Origin: Nectonema munidae
Taxonomy: Eukaryota > Nematomorpha > Nectonematoida > Nectonematidae
NCBI GenBank assembly: GCA_030549495.1
Contig: JAUIRK010001040.1
Location: 868,001-932,000 of the forward strand
Direction of reading: 5' to 3'
DNA: 64,000 bases
Shown: piece by piece, positions 54,522-64,000 of the stretch
How positions within the stretch are numbered: the first letter of the stretch is position 1
Layout: every line of letters begins with the position of its first letter
Program-made: the position numbers and the translations under genes
The notes under the pieces: generated by a model
What the model was told of the DNA's origin: nothing
The model's input: only the letters and a program-made list of their open reading frames with translations
The model's database searches: none

Positions 54522-55570
54522 TTGATAAAATCTTCTCAAAACATAGATAGAAAACAAATTGTTGTCAATGGCACTCATTCTCATGAAAAGCTGGTTACAA
54601 GCGGAGTACCGCAGGGATCCGTGCTTGGACCTTTGCTGTTCAATATATTTCTCAATGACCTTTTGAACATGTTAAATTCTAAAATAAAAGTGTTTGCTGA
54701 TGATATTAAAATTTATAATGTATCTAATCCTCATGGTAGAAGTTGCTTGCAGAATGATTTAGTGCGGATCTTTCATTGGTGTAGTAGATGGGAGATGAAA
54801 TTAAATTGAGACAAGTGTACTCATCTGCAAATTGGATCGCAAAGCATTCAGTCTTACTTCATTGGCGGACACAAACTAAATAAAGTAGATTCACAAAAAG
54901 ACTTAGGAGTAATTGTAAACTTTAATCTTGATCCAAGAGAAAATATTTCAACAAGAGTTCATAAAGCCTTTCAAGTCTTTCATCAAGTTTACGAAAGGTT
55001 TGCTCTATTTGATGCCAACATAGCATTGCTTTTGTATAAAACCCTTATCAGGCCTATTTTAGAGTATGGTAATGTTGTTGTCTTTCCCTTCCACTCCTGT
55101 GATGTTGCAAATATTGAAAGAGTGCAGAGGACAATTACTAAAAAGATATTAGGAATGAAACATTTTAGCTATAAAGAAAGATTGAAAAAATTGAATTTGC
55201 CTTCCATGATGTATAGGTTTAAAAGAAATGATATGATTACCGTTTACAACATTGCAAATGAAAAGTTTAAAATGGCGTCACAAATCTTACCTGAGTTTTC
55301 TGAAATACTACAAAGATTTCATTCCTTCAAGTTTAAAAAGCGACATTGCAAAAAGTTATATCTGAAAAGATTTTTTACTCAACGTATGATAAATGACTGG
55401 AATGCCTTGCCTGATTTTCATATTAATGCCACTTCCTTGAATGTTTTTAAAAACAGACTCGATGAGTTTTGGAAGGAAAAAATGTTTGAGCATGAATAAA
55501 CATTTGGACTTTCATAAATACGATGCGAATATTCTTCATAGGCTTTTTTGCCTCTTTTTTTTGGTAATAA
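54522..55570 (+). pseudogene. LINE reverse transcriptase, 3' fragment with a single stop (Jockey/CR1-like)
   Basis: 54522-54806 encodes VTSGVPQGSVLGPLLFNIFL (RT motif B region) and KIKVFADDIKIYN with the catalytic FADD box. A TGA at 54807 interrupts the sequence; the same frame then continues with DKCTHLQIGS, QKDLGVIVNFNLD and 55026-55499 (LLYKTLIRPILEYGNVVVFP, ERVQRTITKKILGMKHFSYK, TQRMINDWNALPDFH, ending FKNRLDEFWKEKMF). A TAATAAATT tail near 55567 ends it. The 5' half (endonuclease and palm start) is absent, the usual LINE 5' truncation. With one stop it is the youngest-looking LINE copy here. Confidence 0.85.
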
Positions 55571-55584
55571 ATTATGTTATGTTA

Positions 55585-55800
55585 AATGAGGAGTAAGTGA
55601 TAATAAGCAATTGAAGACTTTCAGCTTATACAATTTTTCTCTTAAAGTTTCGAAAAAATAAAAAAAAAACTCTAAAAAAATTATTCTTGAAATGAAAGCT
55701 TGACAGGTAAATACTCTCAAAAATCTGTTTTGTTTCATTTATGCTTCATTCTAAATTTTCAATTAAATATTTGGTCGACGCAGAAGTTATGATAAAGAAA
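55585..55800. repeat. Interspersed repeat related to 28940-29130
   Basis: TTGAAGACTTTCAGC, TTTCTCTTAAAGTTTC and CTGTTTTGTTTCATTTATGC occur in the same order and spacing as in the 28.9-29.1 kb repeat. There the last block forms the arm of an inverted repeat. Confidence 0.6.
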
Positions 55801-55809
55801 ACACTGATT

Positions 55810-56880
55810 GATGCACTAAGTTTTCTATCAAGCAATCAATATATAAGGTAGCTAATTTTTGTAACAAAATTAAGCGCATCATCTCTCTCCCTATTTTATA
55901 CGTGAAAAAAAGTGGCATTCTAGAAGAAAATCAAAAAAAACAATGTGTAAAAGGACCTGTCTCAATGAATGTATATATATACTTTTACAAATTGGCATCC
56001 ATGTTCAAGGAATAAAAAGTGTACTCTATTAAACGTGAATTACCTTTATTTGTCAATACTCGCCATCATACTTCTACACCCCTCTACAATTTCCTACTCC
56101 TTTTATTTTATTACTACATTGATACAATATTTTTGACTTTTTACACATTATTATCCGCCGCATTCTAGTCCTTTTGAAAAAAACATTACTACGGGATACA
56201 TATTTTTTTATTCGCCATGTTTTTTTTTCTTTATAGATCTATGAAATTTGATCAATTAAATCTTTAAATTTATTACTCCAATATATTCGAATGATTTTGC
56301 TTCGAAAGAATTTGAGAAGATTATCATATGGAGCCATATGTGGTAAGACAAAAAAATGAGATCATTTGGGAGTAAAAAAATGAGTTTAAGATTTAGGATA
56401 ATTTGAAGTTGTACTTTTACACCACTTAAGTATAATTTTTTTGATCAAGTCATTAGTGATAATAATGATAATAATTAACAAAGTTGCAACGAAATCTTTA
56501 ATCTTAACATTTGATCGAGTTTTCTTTGTTTAACTTTGTTGAAATCAAAGTCTCTCCCTCCCGAATTGATTTCACATTTTTAAAAGACCCTACTTTCGTT
56601 GTAATTCGTCGTTGTACATTAATTACATTATTATTAATAAACGATCTAATTAAGTCCTCTCGTAGCACGATATCATTTGATTAAGAGGCCTAATTGTGTG
56701 TACTCATCAACAAGTTAAGCGTTAACAACCTTCTGTCCAATGATATCAACATTAAAGCATAATAAATCATTGATTCGATTATTATATATCTATACTTAAA
56801 TGATATATAGTATATATATATTAACATAGCACAGCAAAAAGGAGATAACTTCTACTAATGAAATTTGTTTTCTTAGTTAT
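55810..56880. other. AT-rich spacer
   Basis: No gene recognised. Confidence 0.4.
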
Positions 56881-56889
56881 AAATATAGT

Positions 56890-57270
56890 TTTAATATTGA
56901 ATTAATATACAACAAATGTACAGATTTGAAGTGACTCCAGTGTTCATCCATAATCTCAACTTGGATGCATTCAATGTTGGCGCCCTTATAACATAACCCA
57001 GAAGCATTTTCCAGTCTTCTATATAGGTTTTAGTTAAAAACACTTTTCTGAAATTTTGATAATAGGAGTCCAATTCAAGTTTGGGAGAATGGTATCGTGA
57101 AACACGTGACGCCCTAAGAGTTAAAAGATTGCTTCGTTTTTCCTTGATTATGTTGTAAACGGTAAAAAGCAGAGAAGGCAGGTTTAGCTTTTTTTTATTC
57201 CATTTCGATACGCCATATCACGCATTCCAATGACTTTTTTAGTGAATTTTCTTTGAACATTTCCTTTTTT
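56890..57270 (-). pseudogene. LINE reverse-transcriptase 3' fragment, minus strand
   Basis: On the minus strand: VQRKFTKKVIGMRDMAYR (about 57265-57205), a decayed middle, then DSYYQNFRKVFLTKTYIEDW and APTLNASKLRLW to 56891. This is the same C-terminal architecture as 54.5-55.5 kb (VQR..TKKI.GM, then F..R.I.DWN.LP, then N.FK.RLD.W), from a different copy and opposite strand. Confidence 0.7.
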
Positions 57271-57481
57271 TTTATGTGTAATATTTGTTTTGGACCAGGA
57301 ATCATATTTGCATATTTTAAAATTTGGCAAATGAGGGTTTTGAATTTTTAATTTTAAAAGAATATAATTTTTAGTGGGTGTGTGTGTATGTCAATAAAAA
57401 AGTAGTCTAATAACTTTTTTTCAGAATAAAAAATGGGCAAATTCTTTAAGTTGATTGATTGATTGTTCAATCTTTTCACAG

Positions 57482-57584
57482 CTTGAAGTTCGCGGAAGAT
57501 CAGAAAGCTGGCAACAAAGCTATCAACGTTGATTTCAAACATTTAAAGAAATTTGTATGGTGTAAGATGTCATTGGACACGTAA
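57482..57584 (+). CDS. Candidate terminal exon; possible alternative 3' exon of extended synaptotagmin
   Basis: Acceptor CAATCTTTTCACAG ends at 57481. In phase 2 the frame reads LKFAEDQKAGNKAINVDF, then KHLKKFVWCKMSLDT and a TAA (57582-57584). The pattern (.KF......NK.I.VDF..L..F.W) resembles a C2 half-domain following the NP.FE.S segment. Phase 2 equals that of synaptotagmin exon 2. It could equally be the end of an unrelated gene or a chance ORF; the 16 kb distance argues for caution. Confidence 0.25.
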
Positions 57585-57599
57585 ATACAGTAGATCAAG

Positions 57600-58040
57600 C
57601 AACTTTAAGAATGAAAAAAATTAAAAAAAACTTTTTTAGCAGTCATAATTTATAGAGGATAAAGTATCATGAATACGCTTAATAAGTGATGAGAATATCA
57701 AGACTTAATGGTGATTCGGAATATTTTCGAGCAAAGCCTTAGTTTTCATGCAAGAAAAATGAAGAGATCAAGACTTTCAGCATCATCAACACTCAGAAAT
57801 GTCAGAATTATATCGTTTGAAATTAATTGTGTGCTAAAATTCAAAATAATAGACATTTAAAAATAAAAAAATTTATAATAAAAACGTGCTTTATTTAATA
57901 AAAAAATTTTTTATAATTTTTTTTAAAAAAAAAAGATAGTCCTTTTTCTTTTTTAAGTTTTTTTAAACTTGAACTTTTTTTAAGTATTTTAAATGCATTT
58001 TGCCTAGCGCCATTTTGCGATTTTATTATTAAAAACTTTA
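57600..58040. other. AT-rich spacer
   Basis: Poly-A and poly-T rich, no feature recognised. Confidence 0.4.
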
Positions 58041-58049
58041 TTTTTATTT

Positions 58050-58150
58050 GTCGGCCTATGCCCTAGTGGTAGGAGTGTGTGTTTCGTTACAAATGGTGTG
58101 GGTTCGATTCCTGATCTTGGCTATCTTTGCCATCTGTCCAGCTTGGAAGA
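58050..58150 (+). repeat. tRNA-derived SINE head, second family
   Basis: CGGCCTATGCCCTAGTGGTA carries an A box (TGCCCTAGTGGT), and GTGTGGGTTCGATTCCTGAT a perfect B box (GGTTCGATTCC), at tRNA-like spacing. The body then contains TGGATGAGATATCGAC. It differs from the GATAACTCAAGG family. Confidence 0.65.
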
Positions 58151-58159
58151 TTATTCTTC

Positions 58160-58760
58160 CTTTGGATGAGATATCGACAAACAAAAAAATCTTAAAAAAA
58201 TGTTGCCGTTTCTCATCTCAAAAATAGATATCCATAGCTTTTACAAAAAAATGCATAAAAAAAGTTATAATTTATATTGAAAGTATATAAAAATGGTGGA
58301 AATAATTTGTAGAGAAGATAATAATTCTAGATTCTTCTTCTCTTTCGTCTCGCGATCAATTTTTACCTTCGTTTTAAAATGCAACGCAAATGAATTTACA
58401 CGGAAACAATTCAATTAGTGCTTGTGTGATGTGTGAAGATTATTTTATTTGCTCTCTTTTTGAAACGTGACCTAAATCTGCGTCATGCCGTGCATTTCAA
58501 TATTGATCATGATAGCGACTTGAACACAAATTACTCAACCTGCTCCTAATTTTGTGTCGTTTTAAAGCAACTGCAAGCGCCAATTTGGTGCTTTATTCTG
58601 ATTAAAAGCACCTTTGAATACACTAAACACTCGTCCTTAATCCGCTAACGTGGAAAATATTAATCCTCATCCCAATCATAACAAGCCATTCTTTTCAAGA
58701 ACAAAACTGAACACTAACTTTTGAAGCATTGAACTTCAAAAATAGAATATGTGCTTAATA
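58160..58760. other. Spacer
   Basis: 58400-58700 is somewhat less AT-rich, but no open frame or motif is supported. Confidence 0.35.
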
Positions 58761-58768
58761 TAACCTAT

Positions 58769-59010
58769 CAGTAACGGATCCAGAAATTTCTTATAGGGGA
58801 AGGGGGCGAAATCTATTTAAATTTTTGCAATTTTGCTAAAAATCTTCAGAAAATACGACAGCTGTATTATGTCTTAGAATTCGACTTGTCATATCGTTGA
58901 TATAAACGTTTTAGGAAAAAGAAAAATTAGTAAGGGTAATTTTCGAAGCCATTTTTCATAGAAGGGGCCTAGGCCCATGAGCCCCCCCCCCTCCCTTGGA
59001 TCCGCCACTG
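58769..59010. mobile_element. hAT MITE with perfect 8-bp target duplication
   Basis: Target duplication TAACCTAT at 58761-58768 and 59011-59018. The left end is CAGTAACGGATCCAGAAATT, the minus-strand right end CAGTGGCGGATCCAAGGGAG. C/G runs lie inside both ends. 242 bp, noncoding. Confidence 0.9.
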
Positions 59011-59019
59011 TAACCTATA

Positions 59020-60990
59020 CAAGATCAAATAAAGGGGATAAAAATTGAGAAACAGTTTTCAAGAGAGCAATCTCTATATATGCAGGTACGCGCTTTGCCT
59101 ATTTCCGTTCAAACACTTTTCTATTTCACCTTTTTTCATTTACCTAAATTTGGTTTAAGTACGCAACCACCAGCAACCCCGCTTCTAATCATTTACTTCT
59201 GGTAAGCAAGTGCTACCAGAGTTAATTACTTTGTAGTTATTTTAAATTGCAAAAATTTCTTGCAATATTTTTAGGATTCACGTATATCAAATAGAAAATT
59301 TGTTACGTAACACGTTTATTTCGAACTCAAAACATTTTGTACCAAAGTTTTTAAAAAATTTTCGCTAGGAAATGACTTGAACTCTATGTAACTTATGTTC
59401 AATATGAAATTCTACTTTTTTTCTAAAAATAAATTAGTACATATGGAAATGTTAAATCAGTTAGATCAGTGACTCAAAGTAAAAATATAATGATTGACGA
59501 AAATTTGTTCAAAATCATAACTTCGGCTAAAGTTAATAAGTAGCAAGAGATTTAAAAAAATCTTTGAGATTTATATATTTGAGTGATTAGCAAATAATTA
59601 AAAAAACATTAAAAAAATTTTTTTTTTGAAAACAGAAGAAATATTTAATATACAATATATAATTTTCGTATCAGTAAACGAGGGTAAAATGTGGAAAAAT
59701 CTAAAAGTGGCAAAAGAAATCGAAGAGTGATATAGGTGTAAATATAAATATCTTTAATTTAGTATTAACGCCATCTATATACAATAATTTCATAAAAATT
59801 TGAAATATCTGATTTACGTATCAAATAATCCTATCCCTATACTTACAAATTCTTTAGATAGTGAGGGTAAGTTAGATTTTTTAGATATTTCATCATCAGA
59901 AAGTAAATTGAAAGACACAAAGAAGTTTAAAATTGATAGCATTTACTTACTATATTCAAAAAAGTAAAATAATTTATAATACAACATGGCTTTATTTTAA
60001 TAACTTTTTTTAAAAAACTTTTTATAATTAAAGTATATAAGATATCTCTCATCTCATTTGTAGGATAATAATTTATGCGACAATTTTGTCCACTATAAAA
60101 TCCCCCACCCCTTTCCAATCTTCTCCCCCTCTGGGTGACGAACTTATATACAGAATATATCTTCTTATTATTATCCAGCCAACAAATTTTTTGTACCTCC
60201 TACAAAAATTATTTTGTTTTTTTTACAATTTTTTTATTTTATGCAAAAAATGTTAATTCTTAATTAAATTAATCCAGAAAAACATTTTTTTTATTAAAAA
60301 GTATACACTTTTAATTTGCCAAAGTTAAAGTTAAATGAATGTGTGTGTAAATAAAATCAAAATAAATAAAATCCAAACATCCTTCTTGAATACCCCTTTA
60401 AAAATGTCAACTACCCCCCCCCCCCCACCCCCCTCGCCTTCCTCTCCCACAATTTGATCCATAAATTGGACTCCCAAGCTTGAATCTGATTGGATGTCCA
60501 ATGTCCATATCTCACATAAGTTAATCCTAAATCCTCACTAGCACATTGTGTTCGTCAAGTCTTAAATATGAAGCAAAGGGAGAGGAGATTAGAGAATGGG
60601 AGAAAGGTTTGCTTGCTCAAGATCAATGAAATTTATTTATGATTTTATGATTATATTTTCCACAACGCGAAATTAATATTCAAAGAGAGGAATTAAAAAC
60701 ATACTTTCATTCAAGATTGTGCATAAATTCTTCTTTTTTTTTGCACACAGCACTCAAAGATCATGGCAAATCATTTTGTAACAAGATTCAGCTTGCGCTT
60801 TTTCTATGATTAATAATAAAATGTGCTTTGCAAACTTTTTTAAATTTGTTCAATCTTTCCCTAAACTACGCAGTTGAAGAGTAAAAAAGGTATTTTTATC
60901 TTTAGTTAATAATAAATTTAGATTTTTTTGTAAAATTCTTTTTTTTTTAAAACTTTTTCAACGTTATATCACCCAATTTCTGCCGAATCA
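59020..60990. other. AT-rich spacer
   Basis: No gene recognised. A C-rich run (about 60414-60440, CCCCCC with CACC) stands out. Confidence 0.4.
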
Positions 60991-60994
60991 ACAG

Positions 60995-61121
60995 GACTTC
61001 GAAGGACAAGCAGTCCCCAACTCGTATTATAGCACAAAGTGTGGACAGGAAAATAATGATAAATGTCGAATCCTTTAACTTGGCCCATTTTAACTCAACC
61101 AACTCAATGGATATTCTTTAA
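60995..61121 (+). CDS. Candidate terminal exon; possible alternative 3' exon of extended synaptotagmin
   Basis: Acceptor TTCTGCCGAATCAACAG ends at 60994. In phase 2 the frame reads TSKDKQSPTRIIAQSVDR, then KIMINVESFNLAHFNSTN and SMDIL to a TAA at 61119-61121. DRKIMINVESF resembles a C2 strand in the same place as NKAINVDFK of the 57.48 kb exon. The phase again equals that of synaptotagmin exon 2. No transcript evidence; the polypyrimidine tract is poor. Confidence 0.2.
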
Positions 61122-61129
61122 TATATACA

Positions 61130-62700
61130 ATTAAGGAAATCAATAATATCAACGCGCAAACCAATCAATTAATAAGTAATTACCTGAATAAGTCATTTAT
61201 AAACTATATATAGATATGCATATCTAAACAACAAATGTAATTATTTTATCAACTTTTTATCTCGTACTTGGCAAGCTTCAGTCCCTAAATATAGACAGCA
61301 CACAATTCTTTCCAATATTTATTGTATTGAATTGTGGAAAATGTGTTACTTTTTTCTTATTCAATACTCGAAGCTCCGTAAAACTTTATTTGGATTCAGG
61401 AGATCACCCAGCGTTGTAAGCTATCCAGTTGAAAGAATATCCTTTCTTTGGATCCAATATCGAACAATAAAAAAACTGAAAGAATCTAAAACTCTGAAAG
61501 TTGTAAAGTATATAAAATTCGAAGGTTATAACTAGGATCCTTGAATATTGGTGTAAAAATTTTTTAATTAAAGACTTTTTTAATTAAAAAATTGAGCTAA
61601 AAATAAAGGAAACATATGGTATGACATAACATAGCATATTTTATCAAGCAAGATATCGGTTAACGCCTATATGTAAAGTTTGCACCTTAAACTTTTACTG
61701 AAAGAAATAGAGAAATCTTCTGGGAAATCAAAATTTAAAAAAAATTTAAAAAATAAAAAAAAATTTTTATTAGATTTTTAAAGTCGTTGACTGCAAGGAG
61801 AGTGTTCATTGGGCGGGCAATTCCAGTCGCTATATAAAAACATTCAGGTTTAAGCTTGTAACAATGCGATTTGGAAATTCTTTGTGAAGATTTTTTAATT
61901 TTTTTTTTTGAAGATTAAAATTTTTTTTTCGGAGAAATGAATTGATAAAAAAGTGTTCAATTTTTAAGATAAATGGTAAATTTGAAAACTCAACATTTAG
62001 AGACACTTACACATATCATTTACGCACACAGACACAATAATACACATTCTTAGGCATTGATAGACAAAAATACAGATTTCTATGGTCTCATATGGGAGAA
62101 GTTGATTTAGTTTTTTTGCATGGCTCCCAGGAAACTTTAAGGCCCGCCTTCCTATCAGAATTGGCTAACAGCTTAGATATACTTTTTTTGATTTGGAAAT
62201 TCACTCTTTAAAAAAGCTTTTGAGACTTTGGAAAACAAAAAATAGTGAAATAAATATTTCTTCAAATCAACAAGTTTAGGTTTTCCACGTTCTGAATACT
62301 ATAAATCAAATATTTGACAAAACATTTGATAAATTGATTAAATTAAATATTTGCCAGGTCTTTTATTTTTTATTATGTTCTTGTTATTTGTTCCTTTTTT
62401 CAATTATTTGACACTAATTTACTCTAAAATGGAATTAAAGACATTCAAAAAGACTTAAGTTAGAATTTTGTATCAAACGATGTCCAGTTTCTTACTTCGT
62501 CTTTACTTTTTCGAAAGATCGTTAGCAACCTTTGGAAAACTTTATTCATCATTTCGTATCAAAAAAAAATTTTATTTATACATAATCATTTTCAATTAAT
62601 TGTTATATCTGAGCTCACCCATGTTTGTTAAATGTAAAATAAACTTCCAATGTTGAAACTTTTGTATCATTATTGAAAAAAATATATAAATATAAAATGT
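61130..62700. other. AT-rich spacer
   Basis: A 67-codon frame at 61332-61535 has no recognisable domain. Nothing else supported. Confidence 0.4.
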
Positions 62701-62710
62701 TGGGAGATGA

Positions 62711-62922
62711 GGCGACACTTTATTTTTAATATGAAAATAAAGAGTTTCGGAGTATAAACACCTTTATCAGGTTGTTAGTTAGATTAGATAAATAATAATA
62801 ATAATAATCAGTAGGAAAGGTATAGTTTACGAAATGAAGTAATTACGACCTAAATTCTACAAACTTGATAAGGGGGTTTATACTCCAAAACTATTTTTCT
62901 AGTATAAAATAAAGTGTCCGCT
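62711..62922. mobile_element. MITE-like element with about 60-bp inverted ends
   Basis: GGCGACACTTTATTTTTAAT ... GAGTATAAACACCTTTATCA on the left is matched on the minus strand by GCGGACACTTTATTTTATAC ... GAGTATAAACCCCCTTATCA. The middle is AT-rich with (AAT)n. Superfamily not determined and no clear target duplication. Confidence 0.7.
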
Positions 62923-62929
62923 TCTTTCA

Positions 62930-64000
62930 AATTAATTTTTTACAAAATTAAAATTTTAGAAAAAATAAATTAAAAAAAAAGTTTACTTCATAATTTTATT
63001 AAGGCAAGTAGTTAGGTAATATGGTATAGTTTAGGTAAATTAATCTAGCGGTCATCTTAAAAAAAGTATATTTGAAGGCCAAAATAATCCTATTGGAAGT
63101 GATTAACTCCCTTTAGAACAACTAAGGAATATTTAGTCCATATCTTCAAAGATTAAGATGAAGATCGACAATTCGCTTTATGAGAATCACGTTTTTTTTT
63201 TTTGGTATTTTTGTTTTGGTGCTGTTTCGTTTCGCGTCCGTGATATGGTTTTCGAGTGCTTTGATTGGGTATAGCTTTTTCTAAATGGAAGGAATTTTGG
63301 AATTTGTTTTAATTGAAAAATTATTCTAATCTCGTTTAATATATGTCAAAAATTTTTGATCAATAAGATTTGCTTCCATTTCTATCACCAACAATTATTG
63401 CATATAATTGCATCATCATTATTTCCAGATTAAAAATGCATACATGAAGATTGAAGGAAATTAATTTCATCTTTCATCGCTAGAGAGAGAGATACACAAA
63501 TATTCTATTAATATTTGATACATCAAATATATTTTAATTTGGGTACAAAGCACGCATCAAACAAACTCTGAATAATCAAAATTTGAAGATCGCTTTGAAA
63601 TCGTTTGTTTGAATGGTGTGGAGGAAATTTCATTTCACAGCTCACTTTGTCAAGTGTCTGCTGCTATGTATCAGTAAAAGTCGATACATTTTTTAAAAGC
63701 AATAGAAAAAGAGTTTCCGATCAATTTTCTGTCATAAAAATCATCAGGATTTTGAAAGGTTTTGCGTGAGACTTTTTGGGACGAACCCTTTTTGGTGATG
63801 GACTTTTTTAATTTGAAATTAACATATCAATTTTTTCGGTTTTAAAAATATTTTTAGTAGCTAAATTTGGGCAGTGGCCAACCACTATTAAAATTCAGTC
63901 AAATTAACTAATAAAAAATTTTTACTAAAAAAAAAGAAGATTTTTTTAACTAAATTAAAAAACTAATTCACTAATTAATTAAGTAAGTAAGTAACCAACT
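62930..64000. other. AT-rich spacer to the right edge
   Basis: No gene recognised. An acceptor-like TTTCATTTCACAG at about 63642 is followed by an open frame (LTLSSVCCYVSVKVDTFF) that I cannot assign. Confidence 0.35.

Noticed and set aside
1-64000. LTR retrotransposons, endogenous retroviruses, Polintons, CRISPR arrays, rRNA genes or bacterial operons
   Set aside because: No integrase, protease, capsid-like, Polinton polymerase or repeat-spacer pattern was recognised; the reverse transcriptases seen are all LINE type.

Overview
This looks like AT-rich animal nuclear DNA with few genes and many transposons. The evidence is spliced eukaryotic genes of animal type (a MAGUK guanylate-kinase tail, mitochondrial TIM44, an extended synaptotagmin) set among pogo/Tigger, hAT, piggyBac, MULE, LINE and tRNA-derived SINE debris. 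From memory, the synaptotagmin-like protein and the transposon mix suit an arthropod or another small invertebrate. The species cannot be fixed from the sequence.

Layout. 1-6.5 kb: a pogo/Tigger transposase running off the left edge, a hAT remnant, two adjacent or nested TTAA-flanked elements, the last exon of a MAGUK gene (4851-5030, +) and a decayed RTE-like LINE. 6.5-14.6 kb: mostly AT-rich spacer, with an unrecognised minus-strand ORF and a set of splice-site-bounded candidate exons on the minus strand (13.97 to 12.39 kb). 14.6-18.6 kb: two more pogo-lineage remnants, two TTAA elements and a LINE tail. 21.7-23.8 kb: a 2.1 kb MULE whose transposase 3' end is present at both ends in inverted orientation. 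24.45-25.95 kb: TIM44, whose coding sequence is one exon. 26.2-28.2 kb: a full-span but broken piggyBac. 28.2-38 kb: spacer with SINEs, a cluster of four consecutive hairpins at 34.9-35.1 kb, and a hAT MITE nested in a pogo-type MITE just upstream of the next gene. 38.2-44.65 kb: extended synaptotagmin in four coding exons, the last only 16 codons long. 45-64 kb: a second broken piggyBac, SINEs, two hAT MITEs with perfect 8-bp target duplications, a LINE fragment with a single stop, and several candidate exons. Two of these candidates (57.48 and 61.0 kb) have the intron phase that would let them serve as alternative 3' ends of the synaptotagmin transcript.

The host genes are not an operon and do not form one pathway. 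TIM44 acts in mitochondrial protein import, extended synaptotagmin at ER-plasma membrane contacts, and the MAGUK in cell polarity or junction scaffolding. Their coding sequence stands out by its balanced base composition against the AT-rich background. No LTR retrotransposon, endogenous retrovirus or Polinton was recognised, and no CRISPR, rRNA or intact tRNA gene was seen.
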